From Methanococcoides vulcani (GTDB lineage Archaea; Halobacteriota; Methanosarcinia; Methanosarcinales; Methanosarcinaceae): 64,000 nucleotides of DNA. The DNA lies in NCBI RefSeq assembly GCF_900111645.1, contig NZ_FOHQ01000002.1, positions 248,001-312,000 on the forward strand, given 5' to 3'. Positions within the stretch are counted from its first letter, which is position 1; each line of letters opens with the position of its first letter. Shown piece by piece: positions 44,213 through 53,771 of this stretch. Below the pieces are notes generated by a model, which was given only the letters and a program-made list of their open reading frames with translations, was not told the DNA's origin and searched no databases. Made by a program: the position numbers and the translations under genes.

Positions 44213-45307
44213 ATGTCCCGAATTATCCTCCATGTTGATATGGACTACTTCTATGCAGCCATCGAAGAGCGCGAGGACCCCTCCATCAAGGACAAAGCCG
44301 TTGTTGTCTGCATGTATTCCAACAGGGGAGAAGAAGGAGGAGCTGTCAGCACCTGCAACTACATTGCAAGGGAAGCTGGCATTCATTCTGCCATGCCCTG
44401 CAGGATTGCAAAGTCCATAAAGCCGGATGCTGTCTATCTGCCGGTCCGAAAAGAGTTCTATACTGAGGTGTCGGACCGTATAATGGAGATACTGAGGTCA
44501 TATGCAGACGGTGATGGTGAACTTTTTGAAAAGATAAGCATCGATGAGGCATTCATTGAGATAACGCAGGGGTCTGGCGGTGACTTCGATGTGGCAGACC
44601 AGATCGCAAAGCGGATCAAAGATGATGTAAAAAAGCTGGAGGGCCTTACCTGCTCGGTAGGTATCGGACCGAACAAGATTATTGCCAAGATGGCATCCTC
44701 AAAGCAGAAACCTGATGGTGTCACTCTCATTAGAGATGAAGATGTTGAAGATTTCCTGAAGGAAATGCCTGTCTCAAAGCTCTGGGGCATAGGGAATGTC
44801 ACAGAAGATAAACTGGCCGAAATGGGCATTGAAACCGTGAAAGACCTTGCAGGACGTGATGTACAGGAACTGATAGGGGCTTTCGGAAAGACCCGGGGCA
44901 CCTGGCTCAAAATGGCTGCATCGGGTATCGATGAAAGTCCGGTTAAAGAGAAGACTACCTCGGACCAGATAGGCAGGATGGCCTCGCTGACCCATGATAC
45001 CCGCAAGAGCGATCTTGTGCTATCCCTGCTGGACGAACTTGTGGACGATGTATTCAGAAAGGTCCAGTCACGAAGTGTATCTTTCAGGTCTGTTACAGTA
45101 ACTGTTATTTATTCGAATTTCAAGACCGTTACTAAGAGCCGCACGTTGAATCACCCTGTTGCAGATAAATCAATGCTTCGGGAGGTATCGTATCAGATAA
45201 TGGGTGAGTTATTGGATAGTAGTACGCTTAATTTCAGACGTATCGGTGTGCGTGTTGGGAATCTTCAGGAAAGCAAGGGTCAGAAAACGCTGTCTGAGTT
45301 TTTCTAA
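44213..45307 (+). CDS. dinB: DNA polymerase IV (Y-family, translesion)
   Basis: A 364-residue error-prone polymerase. It begins HVDMDYFYAAIEER with the first catalytic Asp, and SIDEAFIEI carries the catalytic Asp-Glu pair. The HhH thumb has WGIGNVTEDKLAEMG, and a little-finger domain follows. The last eight residues QKTLSEFF form a canonical PCNA-binding PIP box. It is preceded by the terminator of the gene remnant and is monocistronic. Confidence 0.95.
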   Translation: MSRIILHVDMDYFYAAIEEREDPSIKDKAVVVCMYSNRGEEGGAVSTCNYIAREAGIHSAMPCRIAKSIKPDAVYLPVRKEFYTEVSDRIMEILRSYADGDGELFEKISIDEAFIEITQGSGGDFDVADQIAKRIKDDVKKLEGLTCSVGIGPNKIIAKMASSKQKPDGVTLIRDEDVEDFLKEMPVSKLWGIGNVTEDKLAEMGIETVKDLAGRDVQELIGAFGKTRGTWLKMAASGIDESPVKEKTTSDQIGRMASLTHDTRKSDLVLSLLDELVDDVFRKVQSRSVSFRSVTVTVIYSNFKTVTKSRTLNHPVADKSMLREVSYQIMGELLDSSTLNFRRIGVRVGNLQESKGQKTLSEFF

Positions 45308-45387
45308 CAATTTTGATGGTTTGTTGTAATATCCGCCAAAGGCATACATGTGCACAAAATGGATAAATTCTGATAGAACCAATCCTT

Positions 45388-48300
45388 TTATTCAGGCTTC
45401 CCGAACCCGCCGCCACCGGGTGTCTCTATCACAAAGACATCGCCTTCATCCATTTCGATCTCAGCAGTTCCTTCGATCTCCTCGCATTCCCCACTCTTTC
45501 TTATGATCAGGTTCCTGCCACATTTGCCTCCATCTGCACCGTTCATTCCGAAAGGAGGGTATTTCCTGTGTGAAGAAAGGATCGCTGCCTTCATTTTTTT
45601 AAGGAAACGTACCTTGCGTACCACACCGTTTCCACCGGTGTATCGCCCCCTGCCTCCGCTTCCTTCTCGTATCGAGAACTCTTCAAGCAATACAGGAAAA
45701 CGCAGCTCAAGTACCTCCGGGTCGGTTATCCGGGAGTTGGTCATGTGGGTCTGCACAGCATCGGTCCCGTTAAAACCATTTCCTGCACCGGAACCTCCGC
45801 AGATGGTCTCATAATACTGGTATTCGTGATTCCCGAAGGTGAAATTGTTCATGGTTCCCTGCGATGCTGCCATTACTCCCAGGGCAGCATAGAGAGAATC
45901 AACGATGTACTGCGAGGTCTCAACATTTCCGGCCACGACTGCAGCAGGATAGGAAGGATTCAAAAGGCTCCCTTGCGGTATGATGATCTCAAGTGGTTTC
46001 ATGCATCCTGCATTCAATGGGATGTTCTCTTTTACGAGGGTGCGGAAAACATAGAGCACAGCAGCCCTGCAAATTGAGGCAGGTGCGTTGAAGTTGCTCT
46101 CCTGTTGTGGTGAGGTACCGGTGAGATCGATGCATGCAGAGCGGTTCTCATGGTCGATGGTAATATTTACACATATCCGGCTGCTGTCATCAAGTGTGTA
46201 GGTAAAGCTTCCATCATGTAGTACGTCGATAACCCTTCTGACAGCTTCCTCGGCATTGTCCTGTACATGCTGCATGTATGAACTGACGGTTTCAAGTGAA
46301 TATTTCTCCACCATCTTCTCAAGCTGTTGTAGCCCTTTTTCATTGGCAGCCACCTGGGCTTTGAGGTCTGCGATATTCTGTTGAGGATTTCTTGATGGAT
46401 AGCTGTTTGATGTCAGAAGTTCCAGGATATCTGCTTCCTGGAATGTCCCCTCGTTCATCAGTTTGAAATTCTCTATCGATATGCCCTCCTCATATATCGT
46501 CGTGCTCTTAGGGGGCATGGATCCGGGTGTCACTCCTCCTATGTCCGCATGGTGGCCACGGGATGCCACATAGAACTTTACATCTTCGGTCCCGCAAAAC
46601 ACAGGTGATATTACAGTGATGTCTGGAAGATGGGTGCCTCCGGCATATGGGGAATTGAGCATGTAGGCATCCCCTGCTTTCATGTTTCCTTTGGTGGATC
46701 GGATGATGGCCTTGACCGCTTCTTCCATGGACCCGAGGTGAACCGGGATGTGGGGTGCGTTTGCGATCAGGTTCCCATCATTGTCAAAGATAGCACAGGA
46801 AAAGTCCATGCGTTCCTTGATATTGACCGAATGTGCAGTGTTCTGCAAACGGTATCCCATTTGCTCGGCAATGGACATGAAACGATTATTGAACACTTCA
46901 AGCATCACCGGGTCAATATTCGTACCGATGGCAACGTGTTCTGCCGGCGGTTCTGTGCGTGTTAGTACAATGTGGTCTTTGGGTGTGATCTCTGCTTTCC
47001 ATGATGGTTCCACGACAATTGTAGTGGTATCTTCAATGACAAGTGCAGGCCCTTTCACCACATGTCCGGGTTTCAGGCATTTCCTGGTGAAGACTGGTGT
47101 GCAGTGGTATTCTCCACAGGTGTACATGTCAACAGCTGTCTCATGGGAGCATTCACCTTCTGCCACATCGTTTCCGATGATCTCTTCCGGAATTTCATTT
47201 AGTCCTATGATCTCCAGCGAAATATTGGAAACTACAAGTTTCCTGTCTTCCATCACAAAACCAAACTGTTTTTTGTGAGCTTCAAGAAAGCTTTCCACAA
47301 TGGTCCCGATCTTCCCGAAACCGACCTCAAGGGATGTGTCGGTGCCGCTATATTTCACATGGACCTTGTGTTCGAGCACAAGTTCCTCTTCCGGAACTCC
47401 CTGCTCTTTCATAGCAGCAGAGCCATCGCTCTCCAGTTCTTCGAACAAATCTCGAATCTCATGGATCACTTTGTCAGTAAGCTCTTCCTCCACAGACCTC
47501 TCAATGATCATCCTCTGGTCTGCCAGCCCCATTCCATACGCTGATAATACTCCTGCATACGGGTGTATGAATACACGGGATATTCCAAGGGAATCTGCAA
47601 CGAGACATGCATGCTGGGCACCTGCGCCTCCGAAACAGCACAATGTATAATCTTTCAGGTCGTATCCTCTTTGTGTTGAGATCCTCTTGATCGCATTTGC
47701 CATGTTCTCCACGGCAACGGTAAGGAACCCTTCGGCAACCTGTTCGGGTGTGGTGTTCTCTCCTGTGTCTGTGGATATTTTCTCTGCAAGCCCGGAAAAA
47801 TGAGAGCGTACCACATCAGCGTCCATTGGCAATGTCCCGGATTCCCCGAAAACATTAGGGAAGAACTTTGGAATGATCCTGGACAGCATCACATTGCAAT
47901 CTGTAACTGTCAGCGGACCTCCTCGTCTGTAACAGGAAGGTCCGGGATCAGAGCCCGCAGAGTCAGGTCCTACCTGATATCTTCCTTCCTCAAAATGTAA
48001 AATAGAACCTCCTCCGGCTGCAACGGTATGGATGTTCATCATTGGTGAATAGAGGTGTATCCCTGCGACCTCGTTCTCAAAGGAGCGTTCATATTTCCCT
48101 TTGTAATGTGCAACATCGGTGGATGTTCCTCCCATGTCGAAACTGATAATTTTCTCAAATCCTGCCATTCCTGATGCCCTGGCAGCTCCTACGATCCCTC
48201 CTGCAGGCCCCGAAAGAATACTGTCCTTCCCCCTGAACAACATTGCATCGGTCAATCCGCCATTGGATTGCATGAAAAGTAACTTTGTATTATTGTCATC

Positions 48301-49002
48301 TGCATGCAGGACAGCAAGTATCCTGTTCACGTATCGCTGCAGGACTGGGGAAAGGTAAGTATCGACCATGGTGGTCTCCCCGCGACCCACGATCTTGATC
48401 AGTGGACTGACATTGTGCGAAAGTGAGATGTTATTAAAACCAATGTCCTTTGCTATTCCTTCAATGACCAGTTCATGTTCCGGATATCGGTATGAGTGCA
48501 TAAGCACAACTGCCAGCGAACGTATGCCTTTGGCATAGATGGCTTCGAGGTCTTTTCTGATCTTTTCTTCATCAGGCGTTACAAGCTCTTCACCTCTGGC
48601 ACTGTGTCTCTGTTTCACTTCGACCACCTGCTCATAGAGAACTTCGGGCAGTTCAATTTCAAGCGCGAAGATATCCGGCCTGTTCTGGTAACCGATCCGC
48701 AGTGCATCCTTGAATCCTTTGGTTATCACAAGTGCAGATCTCTCACCTTTTCTTTCCAGAAGCGCATTTGTGCCCACGGTGGTTCCCATCTTAATGCACT
48801 CGATCTTCTCTGTGGGAAGTTCATCATCCTTTGAAAGCCCAAGTATCCGGCGTATGCCCTGTATGGCTGCATCCTCATAGTGCTCAGGGTCTTCTGAGAG
48901 CAGTTTGTGTGTAATAATGCTTCCATCCGGTCTCATGGCGACAACATCAGTGAACGTACCGCCTCTGTCGATCCAGAAATGCCATTTTTTACCATTGGAC
49001 AT
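45388..49002 (-). CDS. Fused hydantoinase/5-oxoprolinase (HyuA-HyuB)
   Basis: The 1204-residue single-chain enzyme joins HyuA and HyuB. The N-terminal half has WIDRGGTFTDVVA, the FDMGGTSTDVAHY ATP/metal region and the CFGGAGAQHACLVAD motif; HyuB starts at about residue 680 with the DPVMLEVFNNRF landmark and ends ETPGGGGFG. Members hydrolyse 5-oxoproline, hydantoins or related cyclic amides with ATP. Methanogens more often carry the two parts as separate genes. The substrate is undetermined. It is transcribed alone, divergently from the PAP2 gene. Confidence 0.9.
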   Translation of the reverse strand: MSNGKKWHFWIDRGGTFTDVVAMRPDGSIITHKLLSEDPEHYEDAAIQGIRRILGLSKDDELPTEKIECIKMGTTVGTNALLERKGERSALVITKGFKDALRIGYQNRPDIFALEIELPEVLYEQVVEVKQRHSARGEELVTPDEEKIRKDLEAIYAKGIRSLAVVLMHSYRYPEHELVIEGIAKDIGFNNISLSHNVSPLIKIVGRGETTMVDTYLSPVLQRYVNRILAVLHADDNNTKLLFMQSNGGLTDAMLFRGKDSILSGPAGGIVGAARASGMAGFEKIISFDMGGTSTDVAHYKGKYERSFENEVAGIHLYSPMMNIHTVAAGGGSILHFEEGRYQVGPDSAGSDPGPSCYRRGGPLTVTDCNVMLSRIIPKFFPNVFGESGTLPMDADVVRSHFSGLAEKISTDTGENTTPEQVAEGFLTVAVENMANAIKRISTQRGYDLKDYTLCCFGGAGAQHACLVADSLGISRVFIHPYAGVLSAYGMGLADQRMIIERSVEEELTDKVIHEIRDLFEELESDGSAAMKEQGVPEEELVLEHKVHVKYSGTDTSLEVGFGKIGTIVESFLEAHKKQFGFVMEDRKLVVSNISLEIIGLNEIPEEIIGNDVAEGECSHETAVDMYTCGEYHCTPVFTRKCLKPGHVVKGPALVIEDTTTIVVEPSWKAEITPKDHIVLTRTEPPAEHVAIGTNIDPVMLEVFNNRFMSIAEQMGYRLQNTAHSVNIKERMDFSCAIFDNDGNLIANAPHIPVHLGSMEEAVKAIIRSTKGNMKAGDAYMLNSPYAGGTHLPDITVISPVFCGTEDVKFYVASRGHHADIGGVTPGSMPPKSTTIYEEGISIENFKLMNEGTFQEADILELLTSNSYPSRNPQQNIADLKAQVAANEKGLQQLEKMVEKYSLETVSSYMQHVQDNAEEAVRRVIDVLHDGSFTYTLDDSSRICVNITIDHENRSACIDLTGTSPQQESNFNAPASICRAAVLYVFRTLVKENIPLNAGCMKPLEIIIPQGSLLNPSYPAAVVAGNVETSQYIVDSLYAALGVMAASQGTMNNFTFGNHEYQYYETICGGSGAGNGFNGTDAVQTHMTNSRITDPEVLELRFPVLLEEFSIREGSGGRGRYTGGNGVVRKVRFLKKMKAAILSSHRKYPPFGMNGADGGKCGRNLIIRKSGECEEIEGTAEIEMDEGDVFVIETPGGGGFGKPE

Positions 49003-49057
49003 GTTTGGGAACCTCTATTGCAAAAATGTTTATCCTATACAGTTCCTACAATTATTT

Positions 49058-49573
49058 ATGTCGTTCTCATCCATGGAGCTCCCGATAGTTCAGATGCTGA
49101 ACTCATATCCGGCACTGGATCCTCTTATGGTGTTTCTTTCTGTTATGGGTGAAGGCCCTTTGTGGGTATTAATAGGATTTTATCTTTACCTCTCCGGCTC
49201 AAAGAGAACTGCAGTGTATTTTGGCCTGATGCTATTATCTGTGTGGGTAGCAGCCACTGTCCTGAAATCCTGGTTAATGGTTCCAAGGCCTGAGGACGTA
49301 CGTTTTGTTGTGGAAGCATCAGGATATTCAATGCCGAGTATTCACTCAGGCGTGGCATTTGCAGCAGCAATGTTCCTGCACCAGATAGCAGGAAAATACA
49401 GCTATCTTTTGTGGACTGTTGCTCTAATGATGGCTGTTAGCCGTGTGTTTGCAGGGGTCCATTATCCATCAGACGTGATAGCTGGTGCTGTTCTTGGTAT
49501 CCTAATGGGATACATCTGGATAAGGATTGGTGTGGGTAGTGTATATGTACAAAAAAGAGAGGAGTCGGATTAA
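49058..49573 (+). CDS. PAP2-family membrane phosphatase
   Basis: The 171-residue integral membrane protein has the three PAP2 motifs: K-x6-RP (KSWLMVPRP), PSxH (SMPSIHSG) and SR-x5-H-x3-D (SRVFAGVHYPSD), on about five membrane helices. It probably dephosphorylates a polyprenyl or archaeal lipid phosphate outside the membrane. I start at the ATG at 49058, about 25 bp after a TATA-like TTTATCC; the open frame before it runs antisense through the hydantoinase gene. The end overlaps purF (opposite strand) by 4 bp. Confidence 0.87.
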   Translation: MSFSSMELPIVQMLNSYPALDPLMVFLSVMGEGPLWVLIGFYLYLSGSKRTAVYFGLMLLSVWVAATVLKSWLMVPRPEDVRFVVEASGYSMPSIHSGVAFAAAMFLHQIAGKYSYLLWTVALMMAVSRVFAGVHYPSDVIAGAVLGILMGYIWIRIGVGSVYVQKREESD

Positions 49574-50994
49574 TCCTCGTCCTTGAACTCATCAAGTTTG
49601 AGTTGCTTGCGGTGACACTTTTCACCAGGTATCTCTACAGGGTAAAGTTCAGTAAGGCATCCAAGACAGAGCTCATTCCTGTCAATGCCGATCGACCTGA
49701 CAAGGCCGTCGATGCTCAGATATCCAAGTGAATCTGCAACTATCGCATCTTTGACCATGTCCACGGGTTTTTTGGCAGCTATAAGCTCGTCCCTTGTGGC
49801 CATATCAATTCCAAGATAACACGGGGCGATAATTGCGGGACTTCCGATCCTTGCATGTATCTCTTTAGCACCTGCTTTGCGTACCATTTCAATGATGCGG
49901 CGTGAGGTGGTTCCACGCACGATGCTGTCATCGATGAGAATGACCCTCCTGTCCTTGAGGTTCTCGGAAATGGTGTTCATCTTAAGACGTACCGCTGTTT
50001 CTCGCATTGCCTGTCCGGGCAGGATAAATGTGCGTCCGATATAACGGTTCTTCATCAGGCCTTCCCGATAGTCGATCCCGGACTCTTCGGAATACCCGAT
50101 AGCGGATGTGATTCCCGAGTCAGGTACCGGGGATACTATGTCGGCTTCTACCGGATGCTCGCGTGCAAGTTCCCTTCCGATCTTTTCACGAACCTTGTAA
50201 ACAAGCTGTCCGTCAATAATGGAATCAGGCCTTGCAAAATAAATGTATTCAAAAACACAATGTGCAGCGTTCTTCTCGCTGAACATCTGGTGGCTTTCAA
50301 AGCCATTCTTTGTGATCTCTACAACTTCACCGGGTCTTACATCCCTTGTAAGTTCGCCGTTGAGCGTGTCAATAGCCACACTCTCTGATGCGACCACATA
50401 TCCGCCGCTGATCTCACCTATGCATAATGGTTTGAATCCCAGGGGATCGCGAGCAGCAAATAGTCGGTCATCGATCATCAAGGCAAGGGAGTATGATCCC
50501 TTTAGTCTTGACATCACAGCTTTGATGGATTCTAAATGATCACGCTTTAGCATCTCCTTGACAAGAAGATGTGCTATGACCTCTGTATCAGAATTAGTAA
50601 TAAAAATGCGCCCTTCGGATTCCAGTTCATCCCGAAGTTCCCGGCCGTTCACAAGATTGCCGTTGTGTGCAATTGCAACGGTACCACTCTTGTAATTGAC
50701 CATTAGTGGCTGGCAGTTCTCGATATTTGAATCTCCGGTAGTGGAGTATCGGACATGTCCGAGACCAAGGTTACCTTTGAGTTTCAGAAGATCATCTTTG
50801 GAATAAACTTCCGGAACAAGCCCCATGCCTTTGATGGACTTGACGGTCTCTCCACATTTGACCGTAATTCCGGTAGATTCCTGTCCCCTATGCTGCAAGG
50901 CATAGAGGGCATAGTATATCTGAAGTGAAGCGGGTTTCGCCTGTGCATCTGCATCATGCATCAACACACCAACAACGCCGCATTCTTCTTTCAT
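49570..50994 (-). CDS. purF: Amidophosphoribosyltransferase
   Basis: A 474-residue enzyme for the first committed step of purine synthesis (PRPP plus glutamine to phosphoribosylamine). The propeptide MKEE precedes catalytic Cys5 (ECGVVGV), followed by the glutaminase signature HNGNLVN. The PRPP loop VILIDDSIVRGTT is at about residue 350, and the C-terminal CLGC supplies cluster ligands. It is 29 bp downstream of the L37e gene on the same strand, a conserved archaeal neighbour set with LSm. Confidence 0.95.
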   Translation of the reverse strand: MKEECGVVGVLMHDADAQAKPASLQIYYALYALQHRGQESTGITVKCGETVKSIKGMGLVPEVYSKDDLLKLKGNLGLGHVRYSTTGDSNIENCQPLMVNYKSGTVAIAHNGNLVNGRELRDELESEGRIFITNSDTEVIAHLLVKEMLKRDHLESIKAVMSRLKGSYSLALMIDDRLFAARDPLGFKPLCIGEISGGYVVASESVAIDTLNGELTRDVRPGEVVEITKNGFESHQMFSEKNAAHCVFEYIYFARPDSIIDGQLVYKVREKIGRELAREHPVEADIVSPVPDSGITSAIGYSEESGIDYREGLMKNRYIGRTFILPGQAMRETAVRLKMNTISENLKDRRVILIDDSIVRGTTSRRIIEMVRKAGAKEIHARIGSPAIIAPCYLGIDMATRDELIAAKKPVDMVKDAIVADSLGYLSIDGLVRSIGIDRNELCLGCLTELYPVEIPGEKCHRKQLKLDEFKDED

Positions 50995-51023
50995 TTATAC
51001 TCCGAGTGAGAAAAAGTCCTTTT

Positions 51024-51194
51024 TTAGTATTTGCACTTTCTCTGCCACTGGTAGCTTCTCATGCGTGATGTTTTTCCGAAACCGCATGATGTGCACTGTT
51101 TTGTATGGATGTTGAGTGAAACGCTTCCACAGCGTCTGCATTTAGCGTGTGTGCGTTTTTGCCTCTTACCCATTGATGGAGTACCTTTTGACAT
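51024..51194 (-). CDS. rpl37e: Ribosomal protein L37e
   Basis: This 56-residue zinc-ribbon protein of the large subunit is too short to stand out as an ORF. It begins [10 protein letters not shown], has zinc ligands Cys19, Cys22, Cys34 and Cys37 (CRRC and CTSC), and ends in a basic RKCKY. L37e belongs to the archaeal-eukaryotic ribosomal set. It lies between the LSm gene (116 bp upstream) and purF (29 bp downstream), all on the minus strand. Confidence 0.95.
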   Translation of the reverse strand: MSKGTPSMGKRQKRTHAKCRRCGSVSLNIHTKQCTSCGFGKTSRMRSYQWQRKCKY

Positions 51195-51310
51195 CTCTTA
51201 ATCACCTTTTGTAAATCTATAATGTAATATGTTCCAGTATATCTCAACTGTTGTTAGCTGTAATTATATTGGTGTGGGTTTATCCCTGATGCACCTATTA
51301 TTCTTATAGG

Positions 51311-51541
<231 letters not shown>

Positions 51542-51757
51542 CTAATGCATTATGTGATTTTGATAAGCTATGTTACTCTCGAACTTAATAAGGTTTTAGT
51601 TCTTGATTTAGTTCTTGATTAGAATCTCCATTGTTGCAAATACTCTATATAAACCTGTCGAAGATATGTCTATCTTGGAAGATCTCTTTAATGATCTCAC
51701 CAGATCATTCCGATGTAACCACTTGGTTTTTATTTAACAAGTTCAATCTTTAACTTC

Positions 51758-53128
51758 ATGATAATAGAAGGCAGGAACATGGATGAGATGGATATAACTC
51801 CCGTAGTATTGACCATCGCCGGCTCAGATTCAGGTGGCGGGGCAGGTATCGAGGCCGACATCAAGACCTTTGGGTCACTTTATGTGCATGGGACCTGTGC
51901 CATAACCTCAGTGACGTCACAGAACACTACCGGAGTAAAGAGTGCATACGATCTGCCGCCTTCAGTGGTGTCCGACCAGATCGAAGCTGTCTGCACCGAT
52001 ATGGACATCAGATGGGCAAAGTCAGGCATGCTTTCATCTGCTGACATTGTCAGGGCAGTGGCAAAAAGTGTGAAAGAATATGGTCTTCATATCATCGTGG
52101 ACCCTGTAATGGCCGCAGAGGCCGGCGGAGATCTTCTGAAGGAAGATGCCGTTTCGGTCCTGAAAGAAGAGCTTTTGCCTCTTAGCTATGCCACAACTCC
52201 CAACATAAGTGAGGCACAGGTCCTTTCCGGTATCACCATAAATTCACGTGAGGATGCCAAAGAAGCTGCAAAGGCCATTGCTGTCCTTGGGGTAAAGAAT
52301 GTAGTGATCACAGGAGGGCATTCTGATGCTGTGGACCTGGTCTATGAATCTGAAAGTGATCTCTTCGCAGAGGTGCCCGGAAGGTTCATTGAAGGAGGTA
52401 CCCATGGTTCAGGTTGCACTTACTCTTCAGCACTTACAGCCTATCTTGCAAGAGGCTATTCTATTGTAGATGCTGCTATCGCTGCAAAGGAATTCGTTGA
52501 ATACGGCATCCTTCTGAGCAGAACTATTGGTAAGGGCGTATCGCCTGTGAACCAGATGGGCTATCTCCAGATGATGGCAACAAAGGATGAAGTGCTTGCT
52601 AACACTGAAAAGGCAGTTAAGATGCTTGAGGACAGCCCCAATTTCGCCAAGCTTGTCGCAGAGGTAGGTTGTAATATAGCAATGGCCCTGCCGCACGCAA
52701 GGAAGGTTTCTGATGTTGTTGCTGTCAATGGCAGGATCGTCAGGCTTCAGGGCAGGCCAAAGGTGGTAGGTTGTGTCAGCTTTGGTGCAAGCAGCCATGT
52801 TGCAAGGATCGTTCTTGCGGCGATGGAGTTCGATCCGGAAATTCGTGCATCGGTCAACATAAGCTATTCAGGGAACGTGCTGGCTATCTGTGAGGATATG
52901 GGACTTACAATGTCCTCTTTTAGCCGTGCAGAAGAGCCTGAACACACCCACACCATGGACTGGGGTGTAACCTATGCAATTGATTCCTATGGCAGGGTTC
53001 CCGCTATCATCTCTGATGCCGGAGGCATGGGTAAGGAACCAATGGTCCGTGTTCTCGGAAGGGATGCAATAGAAGTTGCAAGTATCGCCCTGGAGATTGC
53101 AGACCGTCTTGCAGTTCTGGAGGCTTAA
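51758..53128 (+). CDS. thiDN: Bifunctional hydroxymethylpyrimidine kinase / thiamine-phosphate synthase (ThiD-ThiN)
   Basis: A 456-residue fusion. The ThiD ribokinase-like half (1 to about 265) has [24 protein letters not shown] and the [11 protein letters not shown] anion loop. The ThiN half (about 285-450) is the archaeal thiamine-phosphate synthase, with [15 protein letters not shown] and [10 protein letters not shown]. It therefore makes HMP diphosphate and joins it to the thiazole. With thiL elsewhere in the window this gives the last steps to thiamine diphosphate. A TATA-like element 25 bp before 51758 favours this ATG over one at 51779. Confidence 0.93.
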   Translation: MIIEGRNMDEMDITPVVLTIAGSDSGGGAGIEADIKTFGSLYVHGTCAITSVTSQNTTGVKSAYDLPPSVVSDQIEAVCTDMDIRWAKSGMLSSADIVRAVAKSVKEYGLHIIVDPVMAAEAGGDLLKEDAVSVLKEELLPLSYATTPNISEAQVLSGITINSREDAKEAAKAIAVLGVKNVVITGGHSDAVDLVYESESDLFAEVPGRFIEGGTHGSGCTYSSALTAYLARGYSIVDAAIAAKEFVEYGILLSRTIGKGVSPVNQMGYLQMMATKDEVLANTEKAVKMLEDSPNFAKLVAEVGCNIAMALPHARKVSDVVAVNGRIVRLQGRPKVVGCVSFGASSHVARIVLAAMEFDPEIRASVNISYSGNVLAICEDMGLTMSSFSRAEEPEHTHTMDWGVTYAIDSYGRVPAIISDAGGMGKEPMVRVLGRDAIEVASIALEIADRLAVLEA

Positions 53129-53135
53129 AGTCTCC
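53119..53135 (+). terminator. thiDN terminator containing the stop codon
   Basis: GGAGGCT (53119-53125) pairs with AGTCTCC (53129-53135) with one G-U pair, and the TAA stop (53126-53128) forms the loop. TTCTTCCTTTTTT follows. As at the por operon end, the terminator overlaps the stop codon. Confidence 0.55.
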
Positions 53136-53181
53136 TTCTTCCTTTTTTAATATTTTTTGTCTTAATTTTTATCTTACTATT

Positions 53182-53712
53182 TTATCTGACGACCAGAAGT
53201 TCTGCCGGTGAGTTCCTGATAACCTTGTCCGCAACACTGCCGAGCCTGAACCTGCCATCCGCTGTCTTTCCAAGTGTGCCGATGACAACCAGGTCCACAT
53301 TCTCTTTCTCTGCAATATCAAGAATAACGTTTGCAGGGTGACCTTCCTCTACACGTGTTTCAACCTCTGCTCCCAGCTCTTTGCAAAGATCTTCCACATA
53401 GGATGTAACAGCATTCCCTTTCTCTTCGAGATGCTTGTGTCTTTCAGTCTTCCACATATCATCTGCGACCCGGGCAAATTCATGCCATTGTTCCTTGGTC
53501 ATATGTTCGGTGACCGCCAGTTCCATTGATGCGACGTAGTCCCTGTGGACAGCTTCAGGAGTAACACCTACGGTCTCCATCTCAACAACATAAAGGGCAA
53601 GTACTTTAGCACCGCTCAAAGCTGCTATCTTCACTCCCGATCTTGCAGCTTTCTCTGCGTTCTCGGAACCGTCAGTTGCTATCAGTATCCTGTTATACTC
53701 TTTGTTAGTCAT
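53182..53712 (-). CDS. Universal stress protein UspA
   Basis: The 176-residue protein has the USP fold: ILIATDGSENAEKAA at the start and the ATP-binding GTLGKTADGRFRLGS motif (G-x2-G-x9-GS type) at the end, so it is of the ATP-binding subtype. A charged insert of about 40 residues lies between strands 2 and 3. Its ATG at 53712 directly follows the T tract of the valS terminator, and its TATA box sits in that terminator's loop, so the mRNA is probably leaderless. Confidence 0.9.
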   Translation of the reverse strand: MTNKEYNRILIATDGSENAEKAARSGVKIAALSGAKVLALYVVEMETVGVTPEAVHRDYVASMELAVTEHMTKEQWHEFARVADDMWKTERHKHLEEKGNAVTSYVEDLCKELGAEVETRVEEGHPANVILDIAEKENVDLVVIGTLGKTADGRFRLGSVADKVIRNSPAELLVVR

Positions 53713-53717
53713 AAAAA

Positions 53718-53754
53718 ACCCCCGCGTTTAGTTATATAAAACTAGAGCGGGGGT
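53718..53754 (-). terminator. valS terminator whose loop holds the uspA TATA box
   Basis: ACCCCCGC (53718-53725) pairs with GCGGGGGT (53747-53754), with an inner AGTT/AACT pair. On the minus strand the stem follows the valS stop and is followed by six T and the uspA ATG. The loop contains TTTATATAAC (53740-53731), centred about 23 bp before that ATG, the position of a TATA box. Confidence 0.75.
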
Positions 53755-53771
53755 AAAAATAACTGTTTTGG

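Noticed and set aside
48905-49057. N-terminal extension of the PAP2 gene
   Set aside because: It is antisense to the start of the hydantoinase gene and lacks membrane or family features.
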